Assembly: GCA_022592435.1 (NCBI GenBank)
Contig: JABYQS010000152.1
Coordinates: 1 to 64,000 of the forward strand
Direction of reading: 5' to 3'
Source: Cerioporus squamosus
Taxonomy: Eukaryota; Basidiomycota; Agaricomycetes; Polyporales; Polyporaceae
DNA: 64,000 nucleotides
The translations under genes were made by a program, and so were the position numbers. Below, one piece after another: positions 1 through 11,500 of this stretch. The notes under the pieces were generated by a model. The model was not told the origin of the DNA, did no database searches, and worked only from the letters and a program-made list of their open reading frames with translations. How positions within the stretch are numbered: position 1 is the stretch's first letter; each line of letters starts with the position of its first letter.

Positions 1-2631
1 TCTTAGATCAACGTACCTCAAATGGTGGAGCGGCCAGGGGAGGACACGCACCTTTCTCTCGCAGACTCGCACACTTGATGTCGAGTGCTTGGAATCGAGA
101 TGAAGGAGTAGCAGTGAGAGATGAAAGGAGGAGACACACCTGACGACAACCAGCACCATAGCTATGATCACTCACCGGCACCACGAAGCAATAAGTGCCA
201 CCCAAACTAACTCTCCAAGGATAGAGGGTGCGCGCCGTCCGGTCGAGGCAGTCGAGCAACTGGTTGTAGCGAAGAACAGATGTCAACAGGTCCTGGACCG
301 TGAGGGGCAGGGATGGTCGAGGAGCGGGGAAGAAAGGCAGTGAGCAAACGTGAGGACAGGGAGGGAGCTCTTATACTTGAGTCACCGCTGACCTACCCAA
401 AAATGGAGTATATGCGGTCACATGACCGGCGCGCTCACCACGCCGTGCACGCATTCGTGTTTCTGTGTCTCCACTCTGCCTGCTTATCTGGGGTCCCAAG
501 CAACATCATTGACAGGCTGATGACGCCGCGGAGGCTCTATGACATCACGCACCCCAACCAGTTTGCCCCAGAGAACTCACCGGGTCCAGGGACGAAGACC
601 TACGAAGACAAAGCTCGAACGAGAACGCATCAATTGCTTCCATCCTCGAGCTCACTGCAGTGTCCAGCGACGATGATGAGCGGAGCACGCGAGGGCGCAG
701 CTGCTGCAGTTAATCAGGATGTTTAAAATATTGATCGTGATTGTGCACGGCATAGGGAATGTCGACAAGGACATCGATCAGAACGAGCATGAAGACGATA
801 ATGAGGGGAGCAGCGGACAATAGCAGCGGCAATGAGAACCGTGCCAATTGCGCCACAAATCCGAGGCATGGTACTACACATAATATTGTTAGACCATCTT
901 CCACCTTGATGGGCAACTGCAGTGAAGTATCGAACACAGGACGCCCGTCTACAGACCTCTACAGAAGACACGCGCCCTCGATGAACCTCTACCGCCAAAC
1001 CCAGCCACGGGTAGGTCCTTCCAGCAACTAACGTGTACGGTAGAGATTCATATTGCATTGTCATCCACTGCCGTAACTTGTGCGTTTTTCCGACGTTGCC
1101 ATCATACTGCGTGCATCAGACTGAGTCTTTTATCTGTGTTGTCTAGATCACTGCCGCACACTTAACAACACAAATTGCATGACTGTCTGCCTGGCATAGT
1201 ACCCCAACTTGAACAGTTTGGCATTTGCCTCTGCAAAACTCAATTGGTCTTGTAACTATAATAAGGTCTTGTAACTACAGTGAAAGGTTTCTAGCCATGT
1301 ATGTCCTCCATGGGCATCTTATACTCATTTGCTAGACCACAGACCCTGCCTAACTAACTAGTATTCATTATACAGGACTCCTATACTACCTTTGGGCTAA
1401 CAGTGGTGAGGATTGAAAGACAGTGATGCCACTTAGAGGTCCATGCAACCAGACAATATAAGGTCAGAAGGTTGCATTAGCCCACCTGGATGCCTGAACC
1501 ACAAATCCGATGTCTGAACCACAAATTGCAGGTGAGTCCTGACCAGACTAGTGAGAGTGAGAGTCGGATCAATCTCGGTCTTACTAGTCTGCCTGATATG
1601 GCAGGTGGGCGTCTGTCCCGATAAGGCATTCTTGGCGCCTGTGGGCAAGCAGTTCAAGTGTCGAAGAAGTGCTTCAATGCTTGGGTAGTGGTTTACAGGT
1701 TGCTCTCAGCGTCAGGATGTCCATAGTAACTGTATTGAATGCCCTCGGAAATTCATTATGAGGAGCAGGATTTGGTTGACCCATCCAAGGGCAACATAAC
1801 CACCACAACTACTTACTTACTACTAGTACTAGCGTGACATGTACATGCTGCACTGGAGATACACCCAGATTGGCAGCTCACTAATACTTATGCTACGCTG
1901 CAGAGCCTAGTTTGAGTCCGTTATCAGTGAGAATATGCATAACCACTCGCAGGAACTGACTGCTACTGCATTTAGTACCCACCTGGAGCCACTTATGCCG
2001 CTGCTACACTCACCCACTGGTGCTTACAGGACTTCCATCTGATCAAGTGAGGAGGCCTTGATGCGATACTCTGTCCTGAGTGGCTGGAGGACTGGAAGGG
2101 AGTGTGGTGGTCTGAGGGTGAGCTTGAGCAGCGGCACACGACACGAACGCGTTTGGTGTCACATGATGGCTTTCCGAAGTCGAGTCTTACTGGGCGCCAG
2201 CGACTCTCACTGGGCGCTACGGAGTCTTACTCTTACTACTCTGGTATATACTCATTGCAGGTGTCCAAGACATACTAAGAAATTTTAAGACAAAGTGGAT
2301 TTTGCTGATACGTGCTCTCCTTTGTTCACCGAGGAGGTCCCCGGCAGTGAGCTGTTGTTGGAGTTTGGGATTCTGGCAGTCTCGTAGGACATTCTTCGAC
2401 ACAATCACACTTAGTCAGCACATAGTTTATATACTCGGTCTTGCATGTATCTTGTCCCTCATGCGTTTACAGAGCTCAGCCAAACGCAATACCATCTTGT
2501 TACAGTTCACGGCTCCCTCGAACTTCAACAGCTGTGACAAAATGTATGCTGCATGGATGACATTGTACAGATTCCCTAACCTACAGCTCCGGCTCGCGTA
2601 CAATGATATCAATAACGTTACTGTCAATGGT
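1..2631. other. Region without a supported gene
   Basis: No open frame here shows a recognisable domain or a convincing chain of exons. On the minus strand at about 40-300 there is a stretch that could be the 5' end of a spliced gene running off the window, but it has no in-frame ATG. From about 1100 to 2500 the sequence is more AT-rich than the flanking genes and holds short duplications (for example the two CTGAACCACAAAT copies near 1493-1525) and a small inverted repeat around CAGACTAGT (about 1545-1592). This looks like old repeat debris. Confidence 0.4.
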
Positions 2632-5600
2632 TTAGCACAAGACGCGAAGGAGTGATATTTGAGAAACGCACCGCAGATGCATGGTCAGACCGCTCTGAAT
2701 ATCGGTCAGCGTGAGCACGTCGATCGAGTGAACGCCCGGCGCGAGGGCGAGGAAGTCCATTCGGACGGACTGGCACGTCGAGGGCAGAAGCGGCCTGCAC
2801 AACCCCAATCAGTAACATACACCGCGCTCTCGCCAAATGAAGGGAACGCACCCTATCCTCACGCGATTCTCCAGCGGAATGATCCCCGGAGGCCGCACCT
2901 CGCCCTTCCCGCCCGCCTCCCGCTCCTTCTTCGCCTTCCTCCGCCGCCGCCGCTCATCCGGATAGCTGACCTCGAACCGCCGCGTCCACGACGACTGGTT
3001 GAACACGAAGATGTCGAGCGTGAACTGGTCCAGCGGATACAGCTCGCCCGCCGCGTGCCCGCGTGCCTTCTTCCCGCCGCGATGGTGCGGCGCAGGGAGC
3101 AGCCCGACAGAGACGACGATCGGCTCGCCGCCCACGTCGTACCCGGTCGAATCCGGGGCCTGTTCCTGCTGCTGCTTGAGCACCTTCATCGGGTCCATGC
3201 CCGTGAATGCGCCGAAGCCGCCGACTGTCGGTCCCGGAGTCTGCGGGAGGCTGCCGCCGCGCTCGCGTCGGATCTCCACACTTGGCCCAACAGTGCCGGG
3301 CCCGGACTGCTGCGCTATAGGCGTCTGCCAAAACGGCGTCGGGGGTATGGGTGCGGGGGAGTTCGGGTATGCCGGGTATGCAGGCGTGCGAGGAGTGGGA
3401 GGATCGAGGAATTCGTTGATGGTGCTCGCGCTGTCGGTCTGCGAGTGTTGTGTGAAACCAGCGAGCGGGTTCATGGGTGGCATGGGCAAAGGCGGACTCG
3501 TTGGCGGGTCGAACGTCGTAGGAGAACGAGGGAACGAGGCTTGGAATGCGACGGACGGCGGGATGTACGATGCGCGGTTGGGGATGTTCAGCGTCTGCCC
3601 GGTGGGCGTCGGACTCGAGAGCAGCGGTGCGGAGGGTGGTTGGTTGTTGGGATTGAGCATCGAGGTCGAGCTCTGGTAGTTCATGGGTGACTTCGGCATA
3701 CGCGCGTACTCGTGGACGGGAGTCTCCAACGCAGCAATGGTGTGCCGCTTGCTGCCAGCGACCGCAGTGAGAGGGATGATGCTGCGCGTGGTGAGAGGAG
3801 TGAGCGTCCGTGTCGGCGGGGCCAGAGGCGCAGAGGGGAAGGGTGACGCAGGGGTAGGAAGCACGAAGTACTGCTGATTCTCGTCGTCCTCGAGCTCAGC
3901 GGACTCACGCTTCTGCTGTCTTGTGATGCTCGAGGATGCGAGGTCGAGCACGCAGTTCCAGCGCGAGGGGAAGACGTTTGTCGTGTATGAAGGGTTGCCG
4001 TCGTTCGGCTCGAACGGTCTGACGATTAGGTGAATCGTCACTGCGCGCTGCAGCTCGTCTGCAATTCCCCTCTTGTCGACACCAGCCGGTCGCGCTAAGG
4101 AGAACTCGTCCACCTCAGGCCCGCGCAAGAAAGAGACAGCGTAGAGGAGATTGACTTGCTCGCGGGGACCGACATCGAGAGGGAACACGTCCGGCTCATC
4201 GCGGCCCCAGCCAATAAACGACGCAGTCGCACCGGTCCCGCTGATGGACACGTCAACGCGCTCGACTTCGAAATGGTACGATAGGCTGCCCGAAGTTGTC
4301 GACGAGGAGCCAGTGAACAAATTTTCAACCTCCACGCTGAGCACGACGGTGTGCTCTTCGTTCCCGGCTTCGCGCTGCTCTCGCTCCTCAAGAATGTCTT
4401 CGTCGAGGTCCGAATCCGAGTCGGACGCGCCGGGGTCCGTCTGCCGAGGTCTCAAGATTTTGCCATTGTGCGATCCTTGCGGCAAGAGGAAGTACGGTAC
4501 GAAGACCGTCCGCATGCGTACGCGGAAGCCCATATGCGTCTTCATCGTTTTCCGGAAGGACTTGCGTAGAGTAGCCGCGCGAGGGAGGTTGCCGGTGGGC
4601 GGCGGAGAGGTGATGCCGCTCGAGTACGCGATGGGAGTCTCGGTAGTAGCAGCAGAGGGTGGCGGGCCTAATGCGAACTCGTGCATACGGGTATTGCTTC
4701 CAAGACGCGTGGAAGGGAGCGAGAGTCGCTTAGATGAGTCGTTGAACGTCGGGCCTGCAGGACACCGTCAAGAGGTCATTCACACGTAACTGGGAAGACT
4801 CTGACCGTTCGCGAGACCCTCCAGCAGGTTGACTTCCTGGAGACCCGAGAGCAACTCGTCGTCATCGCTCTCGGACGTGTGCTCGTCGGTTGCACCGTTC
4901 ACTCGAGCTGACATCAAGTCATTGCTCGACTTGAGCCCACCCGCAGCGTCGATGAGCGCGGCTAAAGTCTTGCGAGGAGCCGACACAGGAAGGGGTTTGT
5001 GGCGGAGAGTTGTGGAGACTGTGATGCACAATAGCGGATCCGGTACCTTGGTGACCATGAACACTATAAAGCGTCACGGCGAGTGCAAATGAAACTAACA
5101 GACGAACTCACGGACGAGGACGGTCATCTTGTAGACCGCCAACCAAGAACGCTCAGCTGCGTCCCACAGAAGGGTGAACGCCTCCTTGTCGCGGTTCTCG
5201 GACTCTCCCCAGACGGCGGACACGAGCGGTGTGCCCTGGGACTGAACGTACTTCAAGTCTGACTCGGCGGCGGATGGTATAGGATGAGGGGTATGCGGGG
5301 GGAACATAGACGCGTTTCCGGCTAGTAGGTTCCCCGGCCTGTTGCGCTGCATCGAACTGTTTCGAGGCGGCGGCATGGACAAGCGAGAATGACCAGGGTT
5401 GTCGGGCGCGCTAGAGGACGGGGAGATGTAGGACGTCTCATACGAGATTTGCAGATGCGCGAGGAAGGTGAGGAGATGGTGCGGGGGCTGGGGTGTGCTG
5501 CCAGACGGCGGGTCTTGGTCGGAGGGCGAAGGAAAGCGGATTGTCAGGAAGAAGTCCAGGTTCTCGTCTGCAACATCGCAATTCGTCAGCAACAGTAGCA

Positions 5601-6035
5601 TCGCGATGGATATCTGCCGTCTCCGTGAAAGCATAAGTCCGACACCGTCCGCCTGCACGTAGCAGATCAGCAGTCAGAACCATCCACCAGCTGCGCGCGG
5701 GTTTCCCTGCATCATCTGCCTGCTCTTGTCACCGAGTAGAGCCTCCCATCGTCTCCAAATGCGCCGAACCGCGTGCTGCAGCTCACTAGGTGGGATACTG
5801 GGGGTGCGATGTGCACTACGGATGGAATGGTCGTCCGCGCATGGGGAAAGAGTAACCAGATACAGACGAAAGACATACCGAAGAACGCCGCCTTCCTGTC
5901 CGTGGACAGATCCCGCATTCGAGCAATCCATGCCGCTGCTTCCTCGCCCGTATAGTCCGCTGGGAACTCGAGAGATGGCGGGGGTGCTATGACTTCGAGG
6001 ATGCTGGTTTCGAATAGATCTTCATGACTAGACAT
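2632..6035 (-). CDS. TRAPP II complex subunit Trs65-like protein
   Basis: Homologue of the fungal TRAPP II subunit Trs65, a Golgi vesicle-tethering factor that helps the complex act as a Rab exchange factor. The long central exon (about 2852-4754) has a basic patch, an acidic Asp/Glu/Ser stretch, beta-rich segments, a long Pro/Ser linker, and near the C-terminus LYPLDQFTLDIFVFNQSSW, typical of the family's last Ig-like domain. Start ATG is at 6033-6035 (MSSHEDLF). Exon 1 is 5879-6035 and exon 2 begins at 5567, so the intron between them is 311 bp, far longer than others here. The last intron is 2795-2851 and the stop is at 2632-2634. Two internal junctions (near 5047-5103 and 4755-4805) allow more than one splice choice. 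It diverges from RNase H1 across about 385 bp. Confidence 0.82.
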
Positions 6036-6420
6036 GCAAGACAAAGCCTTGTAGTACACGGAACCAAGACCCAGATGGTGTTAGAAACCGAGGAAGACCT
6101 AGAGCGTAGTCACGGTGTATGTTCGAGTTCGTTGGAGGAGGTTGGAGTAGAAGAGACAAGTCGCGTGCGAAGCGCTCGCTATGCAGCTCTGTCTCTTACC
6201 GTGACCCTGCGATCCAGCCAGCTCCCCTGTTCCACTTTCTTGTCTCAGCTTCGACAAAGACTCGTATAACGTGGCTTCTACAGTGCTTTTGGCTAGTTCT
6301 ATTTGTCGTGCTCTCACAGCTGCCCTGTCGACACGTCCTCCTGCGTCTCGTCGCGCCATCACCCACTGGTTCTCGTTCACTATCACCCACACGGCTTCGC
6401 CCAATCCAGAGCAACTCGAC

Positions 6421-7758
6421 ATGCCTAAGGCCGCTAAGCCTGGTTACTACGCCGTTGCCAGAGGTCGTGTCCCAGGAGTCTATTCGACATGGTACGCACG
6501 AACGTCTTTCAAGGCGAGACGTCCCATCTGAGTCGCACCCGCCAGGGACGAGTGCCAGCAGCAGGTTACCGGGTTCACCGGCAACAAACACCAGAAGTTC
6601 CCCACTCTCGAGCAGGCGAGGGCCTACCTCGCGCAGCAAGGAGTCAAGGTCGGCGAGTCTTCAACCGCTAGCAACTCGTCCGCCACCTCCGCACCACCGC
6701 CGCGCAAAACACACGGTTCCAAGCCGTACGAGAAGCCGCTAGCAGCAACCGGAACTGCACAGGACAAGCCGCGCGGCTCAAAGTGGGCCGCGCTCACGAC
6801 CGAAGTAATCGCGGACGAGAGCGGGTGGGACGTGGTCTACTCGGACGGTGCGTGCAAGAGCAACGGGAAGGTCGGATCGGTCGCGGGGATAGGCGTGTGG
6901 TGGGGCGCGAACGACCCAAGGTACGTACGCCTTGCATGCCCGGCACCCATGTACCTCCCCCTTCAACTGCACAATAGAAATCTCGCGGAGCGCTGTCCGG
7001 GCGGACAGACGAACAACCGCGCTGAACTCATTGTTCGTCCTCCCGCGTGTCTCCTACACCCTTCTCTGAACTCTGCCAGGCTATCGTACGCGTGCTCGAG
7101 ACGACACCGCACACGAAGAAGCCGCTCCTCATCAAGACCGACTCCAAGTACAGTATAAGCTGTAAGCTCGCCCTGTGCGTTCGTATCGTACATCGCCAAC
7201 GACCTCTCAGGCTTCCGTGAATGGATGCCCAAGTGGCTCAGGAACAACTTCAAGTCGTCGACCGGGGAGCCCGTGAAGAACGCTCCGCTGATCCGCTACC
7301 TGTCTGCCTTGCTTGACCAGCGCGCGCGTGAAGGCCAGAAGGTCACCCCTCTCACGTCCACAACCACATATCCCCTGAGCTCACGTCTACCAGGTTCATC
7401 TCCAGTACGTGAAGGGACACGCCGGCATAGAAGGGAACGAGGGCGCAGACTGGTGCGCGAACCAGGGCGCGCTCCTACCGCAGGAGCCCGAGCGCGACTG
7501 GGATGCACTCATCGACGACCTCCAGAACGTCACGGCCGAGGTATGCTCCACGAGAGACATGTCGCATTCGCTGACGACGCGCAGCTCTCTCCACAGCCCA
7601 AAGCCTTACCAACAGCAGGCCCGTCGCAGGCGGAACTCGAGGTACAGCACGGCACAGCGTGGTCCGTTTCTGTAGGAGCTCACATCTGTCATCTGCAGGA
7701 GTACGCGGCAGGGCTTGCGGACGATGACGAGCTACTGGCTGAGCTTGCAGCTGGATGA
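6421..7758 (+). CDS. Ribonuclease H1
   Basis: Degrades the RNA strand of RNA-DNA hybrids in nucleus and/or mitochondrion. Exons by eye: 6421-6491, 6546-6920, 6978-7032, 7080-7161, 7211-7341, 7394-7540, 7597-7641, 7699-7758, giving 321 residues. The N-terminal 50 residues form the hybrid-binding domain (YYAVARGRVPGVYSTW, then FTGNKHQKFPTLEQA). A Ser/Pro linker follows, then the RNase H fold. All four catalytic acidic residues are present: Asp in SDGACKSN, Glu in NNRAEL, Asp in IKTDSKYS, Asp in GNEGADWC. The start is the ATG directly before the hybrid-binding domain; no clear mitochondrial presequence is seen from it. Introns are 47-57 bp. Family call is firm; single splice sites may move by a few bases. 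Confidence 0.95.
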
Positions 7759-8546
7759 TCGCACGGTTGTTCACGGGTCCCGGGGCAGGCGATGGCTGCA
7801 TGTGTGATATACCTTCAGGCTTCAACCGTTCTCGCATTCTCTTGCCTGTCTCCGTAGCTCTGTGTTATCCTCGCCATGCGGTCGACGGTACCTACAGCAA
7901 GTATTGTCCAGTTCCGTCTTGAGACCCCGCGTTGACATGAGACACTCTCTCTTGGATGTACTAGCGTAGGACCATCGGTACGTCTTGCATGGATTCAGCT
8001 CACTGAGCTGCGAGCACACGAGACGATGAGCGTACGACAGCGGTGCCGGGAACACCAAATGCTGATACGCTCAGTCTGTCGATCGGCAAACACGCCTTCG
8101 TCGATACCATGGCACTTCGATGTAAGTATTCCAAGTGTGTTTCTTCTCTCCGACCGAGCAGGCGAGATCATGAGAGGGAATTACATTAGCGGAGCGGAGA
8201 AAGCTAGTAATGCTCAGTAAGTAGGTCAGGAGCGAGCGTCATGGTCAGGCTGAGGATCGAGAGTCAGAGTCCGTGCGATAGAGTAGAAGTACAATGCTAC
8301 AAGAGTCCCATCGTAAACCAAGCAGCGCGTAGCACGGAGCGGGGAAAGAGCGGAGCGAACTAGAACGCATGTGAAGTAGATGGTATGCATACGTAACGGA
8401 AGCAGGAAGGGCGGGCAAGCGCAAGTATCGACAACGAAGATAGACGTGTGAGCGCGGGATAGGGAGAGAAATCGTGCAGTCCTGGGGGTAGGATAGTGAC
8501 GTAGCGTAGCGGAGGATGAACAAACACACACAAAAAACGGACAAGG
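7759..8546. other. Convergent intergenic region
   Basis: This lies between the 3' ends of the RNase H1 gene and the aspartyl protease gene on the opposite strand. I see no coding exon; it presumably holds both 3' untranslated regions. Confidence 0.5.
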
Positions 8547-11500
8547 TCATGGCTCGTGCCCGATGATGGACACTCTCGAGTCGTTCCGCGACGTGTTAAC
8601 CACCGGGTCAGACGCAGGCACGACAGCCGGCGGAGGCGCAGCGACGTGCTCCCGCCCGCTCTCATGCGACATCCTCGCACTCACGCGGGGCGGATGCTCC
8701 TCCCGCGGAGACGGCGCCGGGCTGCCCGAGAACCCGCTCATGCCGCTCACCCTCCTGCTCCTCCTCGCAGTCCCGACACCCGCCATGCTCATCGGCGTCT
8801 GAGGCTCGTCCGCATCCGCATCCATGCCAAACTCAGCGATGTCCGCCGAGCTTCGCGCAGGGAGCTCCGGACCCGACCCCGAGAGCGACCGATGATGCGC
8901 ATGCGACGAAAGCAGAGGCGTGTCCGCCCCAGGCCCGCCGCTGTGTGTGCGATGGTGCATCGCCCGTGGCGAGTCCGTCCTCCGCGCAGAGCGAGGCGGC
9001 GGCGAAAGCAAGCGCAGCGTCAAAGTCAGCCGGATTCTCCACGAGCGTCGCCCGGCGGTCCTCGCCGACGGTGTCGCCCCAGGGATCAAAGTATCCGCGC
9101 TGGGGCGTGTCTGGTGTATCCGGGATGCCCGGCGTAGGAGACAGCTTCCCAAACTCGTCCGCCTTGCCGTTGCCCTCGTACTCGAAGTAGCTCCCGACGC
9201 GCGTCGTCGCCGTGTCGTCCGTGTACGACGAGTCCATGTTGCTCCGCTGGCGGCGCTTGTACGACTCGAACCGCTTCTGGCGCAGCTCGTCCTCGGTCGG
9301 CCCGCTCCCGCTCGAGCTCGTCTTCATCGGCGTGAGCTGGTACCCGAGGTCGTTGAACACATACGGGCCGCTCTTGTCCGGGGCGTACGGGTCCGCAGCC
9401 TCGAGCGCCGCGGCCGCAGCCCGTTCGCGGTTGAACTTGCGCCGCATGTACGCCCAGCGCGCACCGAAGAGCGCGAAGCATAGCCCGAAGAACCCCAGCA
9501 GGCCGATGAGGACCTCAACGCCGACAGAGAGACCCTTGCCGTGGCTCGCCGGAGTCTTCACCGCACTCCCGAGCGGCTGCTTGAGCACGCGGACAGTGTG
9601 GAACTCGTCCGCGGCGGCGGCGGGGTCGGTGAGGTTCATGAGCCCCAGCCGCGGGCGGACGTTCTCGATCACGTTCCCGTTCGCCGAGTTCGTCGGAAAA
9701 CTCCCGTTCTCAAACGGGGGGTCGTACGCAAGCACGGTGTACGTGTTGCGCAGGAACGGCACGCCGAGGATCATGTCCGTCAGCTGCAGCTGCAGCCCGG
9801 GGAACTGCGAGGGCGTCTGGATGACCCCGATGCAGTTCTCCGACGTCGCGTCGTTCGGCGGAAAGTACGACATGTCCAGCGGGTGGATCGGGATCTCCGT
9901 GCGCCCGTCGAGCTGGATCGTCATGTTGATCGGGGTCGTGCACGGCAGATAGTCTGTGCGCGTGTCAGTCAACGCTGCGAGGAACACGATGCGACTCACA
10001 GTTGCCGTCGGCCGCTGGACTGATGCCCAGCGCGCCGTAAATTCCGTTAGCAATCGCGTTCGTCGTGATGATGAGCGGGACTCCAGAGTCGAGGATGGCC
10101 GTCGGCGTGCTCAGTCCGGACGCAGACTGGGGCAGCGAGACCGGCTTCTTCACGCCGTTGACATAGACGTTGATCCCGCGGACGGACGCCTGCCACCACT
10201 GGGGCCCGTTGCCGCTCGATGCGATCACATTCGCGTACTCGACCTTGCTGGGGTCCGGGACGACGTCGGGCGGGTGCTTGCCGATCCCGAGCACAGACGG
10301 GATGCGGCTAGAACCCGGACGCTCTAGTGCGAGACCGAAGAAGCGCGCTCCCGGGGCAGTAGAGATGGGCGTGATGCTGAAGAGATTGGAGGAGATGCAT
10401 GCGCCGTCGGGCACGTCGCTTTCTGTGGGCGGTATTTGCTGTGCAATGAGGGAGTTCGCGGGGAGTGCGAGGCCCATGACGCCCGTGAAGCTCGACGAGA
10501 GCGGTTCGTTATTCACGTTAGCTGCTGAAACTGCGCGGGCGGGTCATGCTCAGTGGGGCAGCATGGAGAGGTCGCGTAAGACATACTGAGAGCTTGGTTG
10601 TCGATGTCATACCCTCCGAGTTGCACGGAGTCCCATACGATCGGCCCGTCGACCTCGCCCTCGGCGTACTGGATCTGGACAGTCCTGCCGGTTGCGATCG
10701 AGCCAGAAGCATCGTACTTGCTGCCGCCGACCTGATTGCAGAGGGAGGAGGAGCATGATGTCGACGTAATCCACTATGCAAGCGAACAGTCAGCATGCAT
10801 ATCCAGGAAGACCGGGATACAGGAACAGAAGTTGTGCGCCAAATGCGGACTCGAGCTCATCACCAGTAGCAGCCCAACTGCCCCACACGTTCTCTCAGAC
10901 GAACCGAGTAACGATATGACCGTCTGGGGACACGCCGGAGACATCCACGGGCGTAGAACGTACTTATACTCGTCCGGAATTCGACTCAAAGTCCTGGATG
11001 GGACGCTGCGGCCAAATAGACTCGACCTGATGCAGGAAAAGGCACGTCGTGCAAGCCACAGTAATCTCCAAAGGTGATTGTCAGGGGATACCGCAGTGTG
11101 CTTTACATATCACAGATTTTTCAACAGGACGTTCACCTATCACGGGCCTTTGTGCGTGATCGGTAAGTGTGCATCGGCGTATCCCCTGACGATCACCTCC
11201 AAAGATTACGGTAGCCTGCACGACGTGAGGGGGACGCGAGCCTGCTTTGCCTGCTCCCATCGAGCGCGCCACCGCGTGCAACATCTTGGAAGGTGGCACC
11301 ACTGCCATAGCGAATGTAGCGCGCACAGAAATAGACCCGACTCTCTTGCGAGCATGCGAATACGGCAATGGGGTGCCCTCACGACGGGAGCAACACCCAA
11401 AGCAACGAGCACAAGACGAAGTAATCGGGATCCCGCCTACGTCGCGCAATGAGCACCAGCTACTGCGTGGCTTCCCAACACGATGCCGCATGTCGAGTGG

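Noticed and set aside
8..286. Minus-strand frame that might be the 5' end of a gene
   Set aside because: No in-frame ATG, no recognisable domain, and splice choices are ambiguous.
2659..3690. Long plus-strand frame of 343 codons
   Set aside because: Arg/Pro-rich shadow lying opposite the Trs65 exon.
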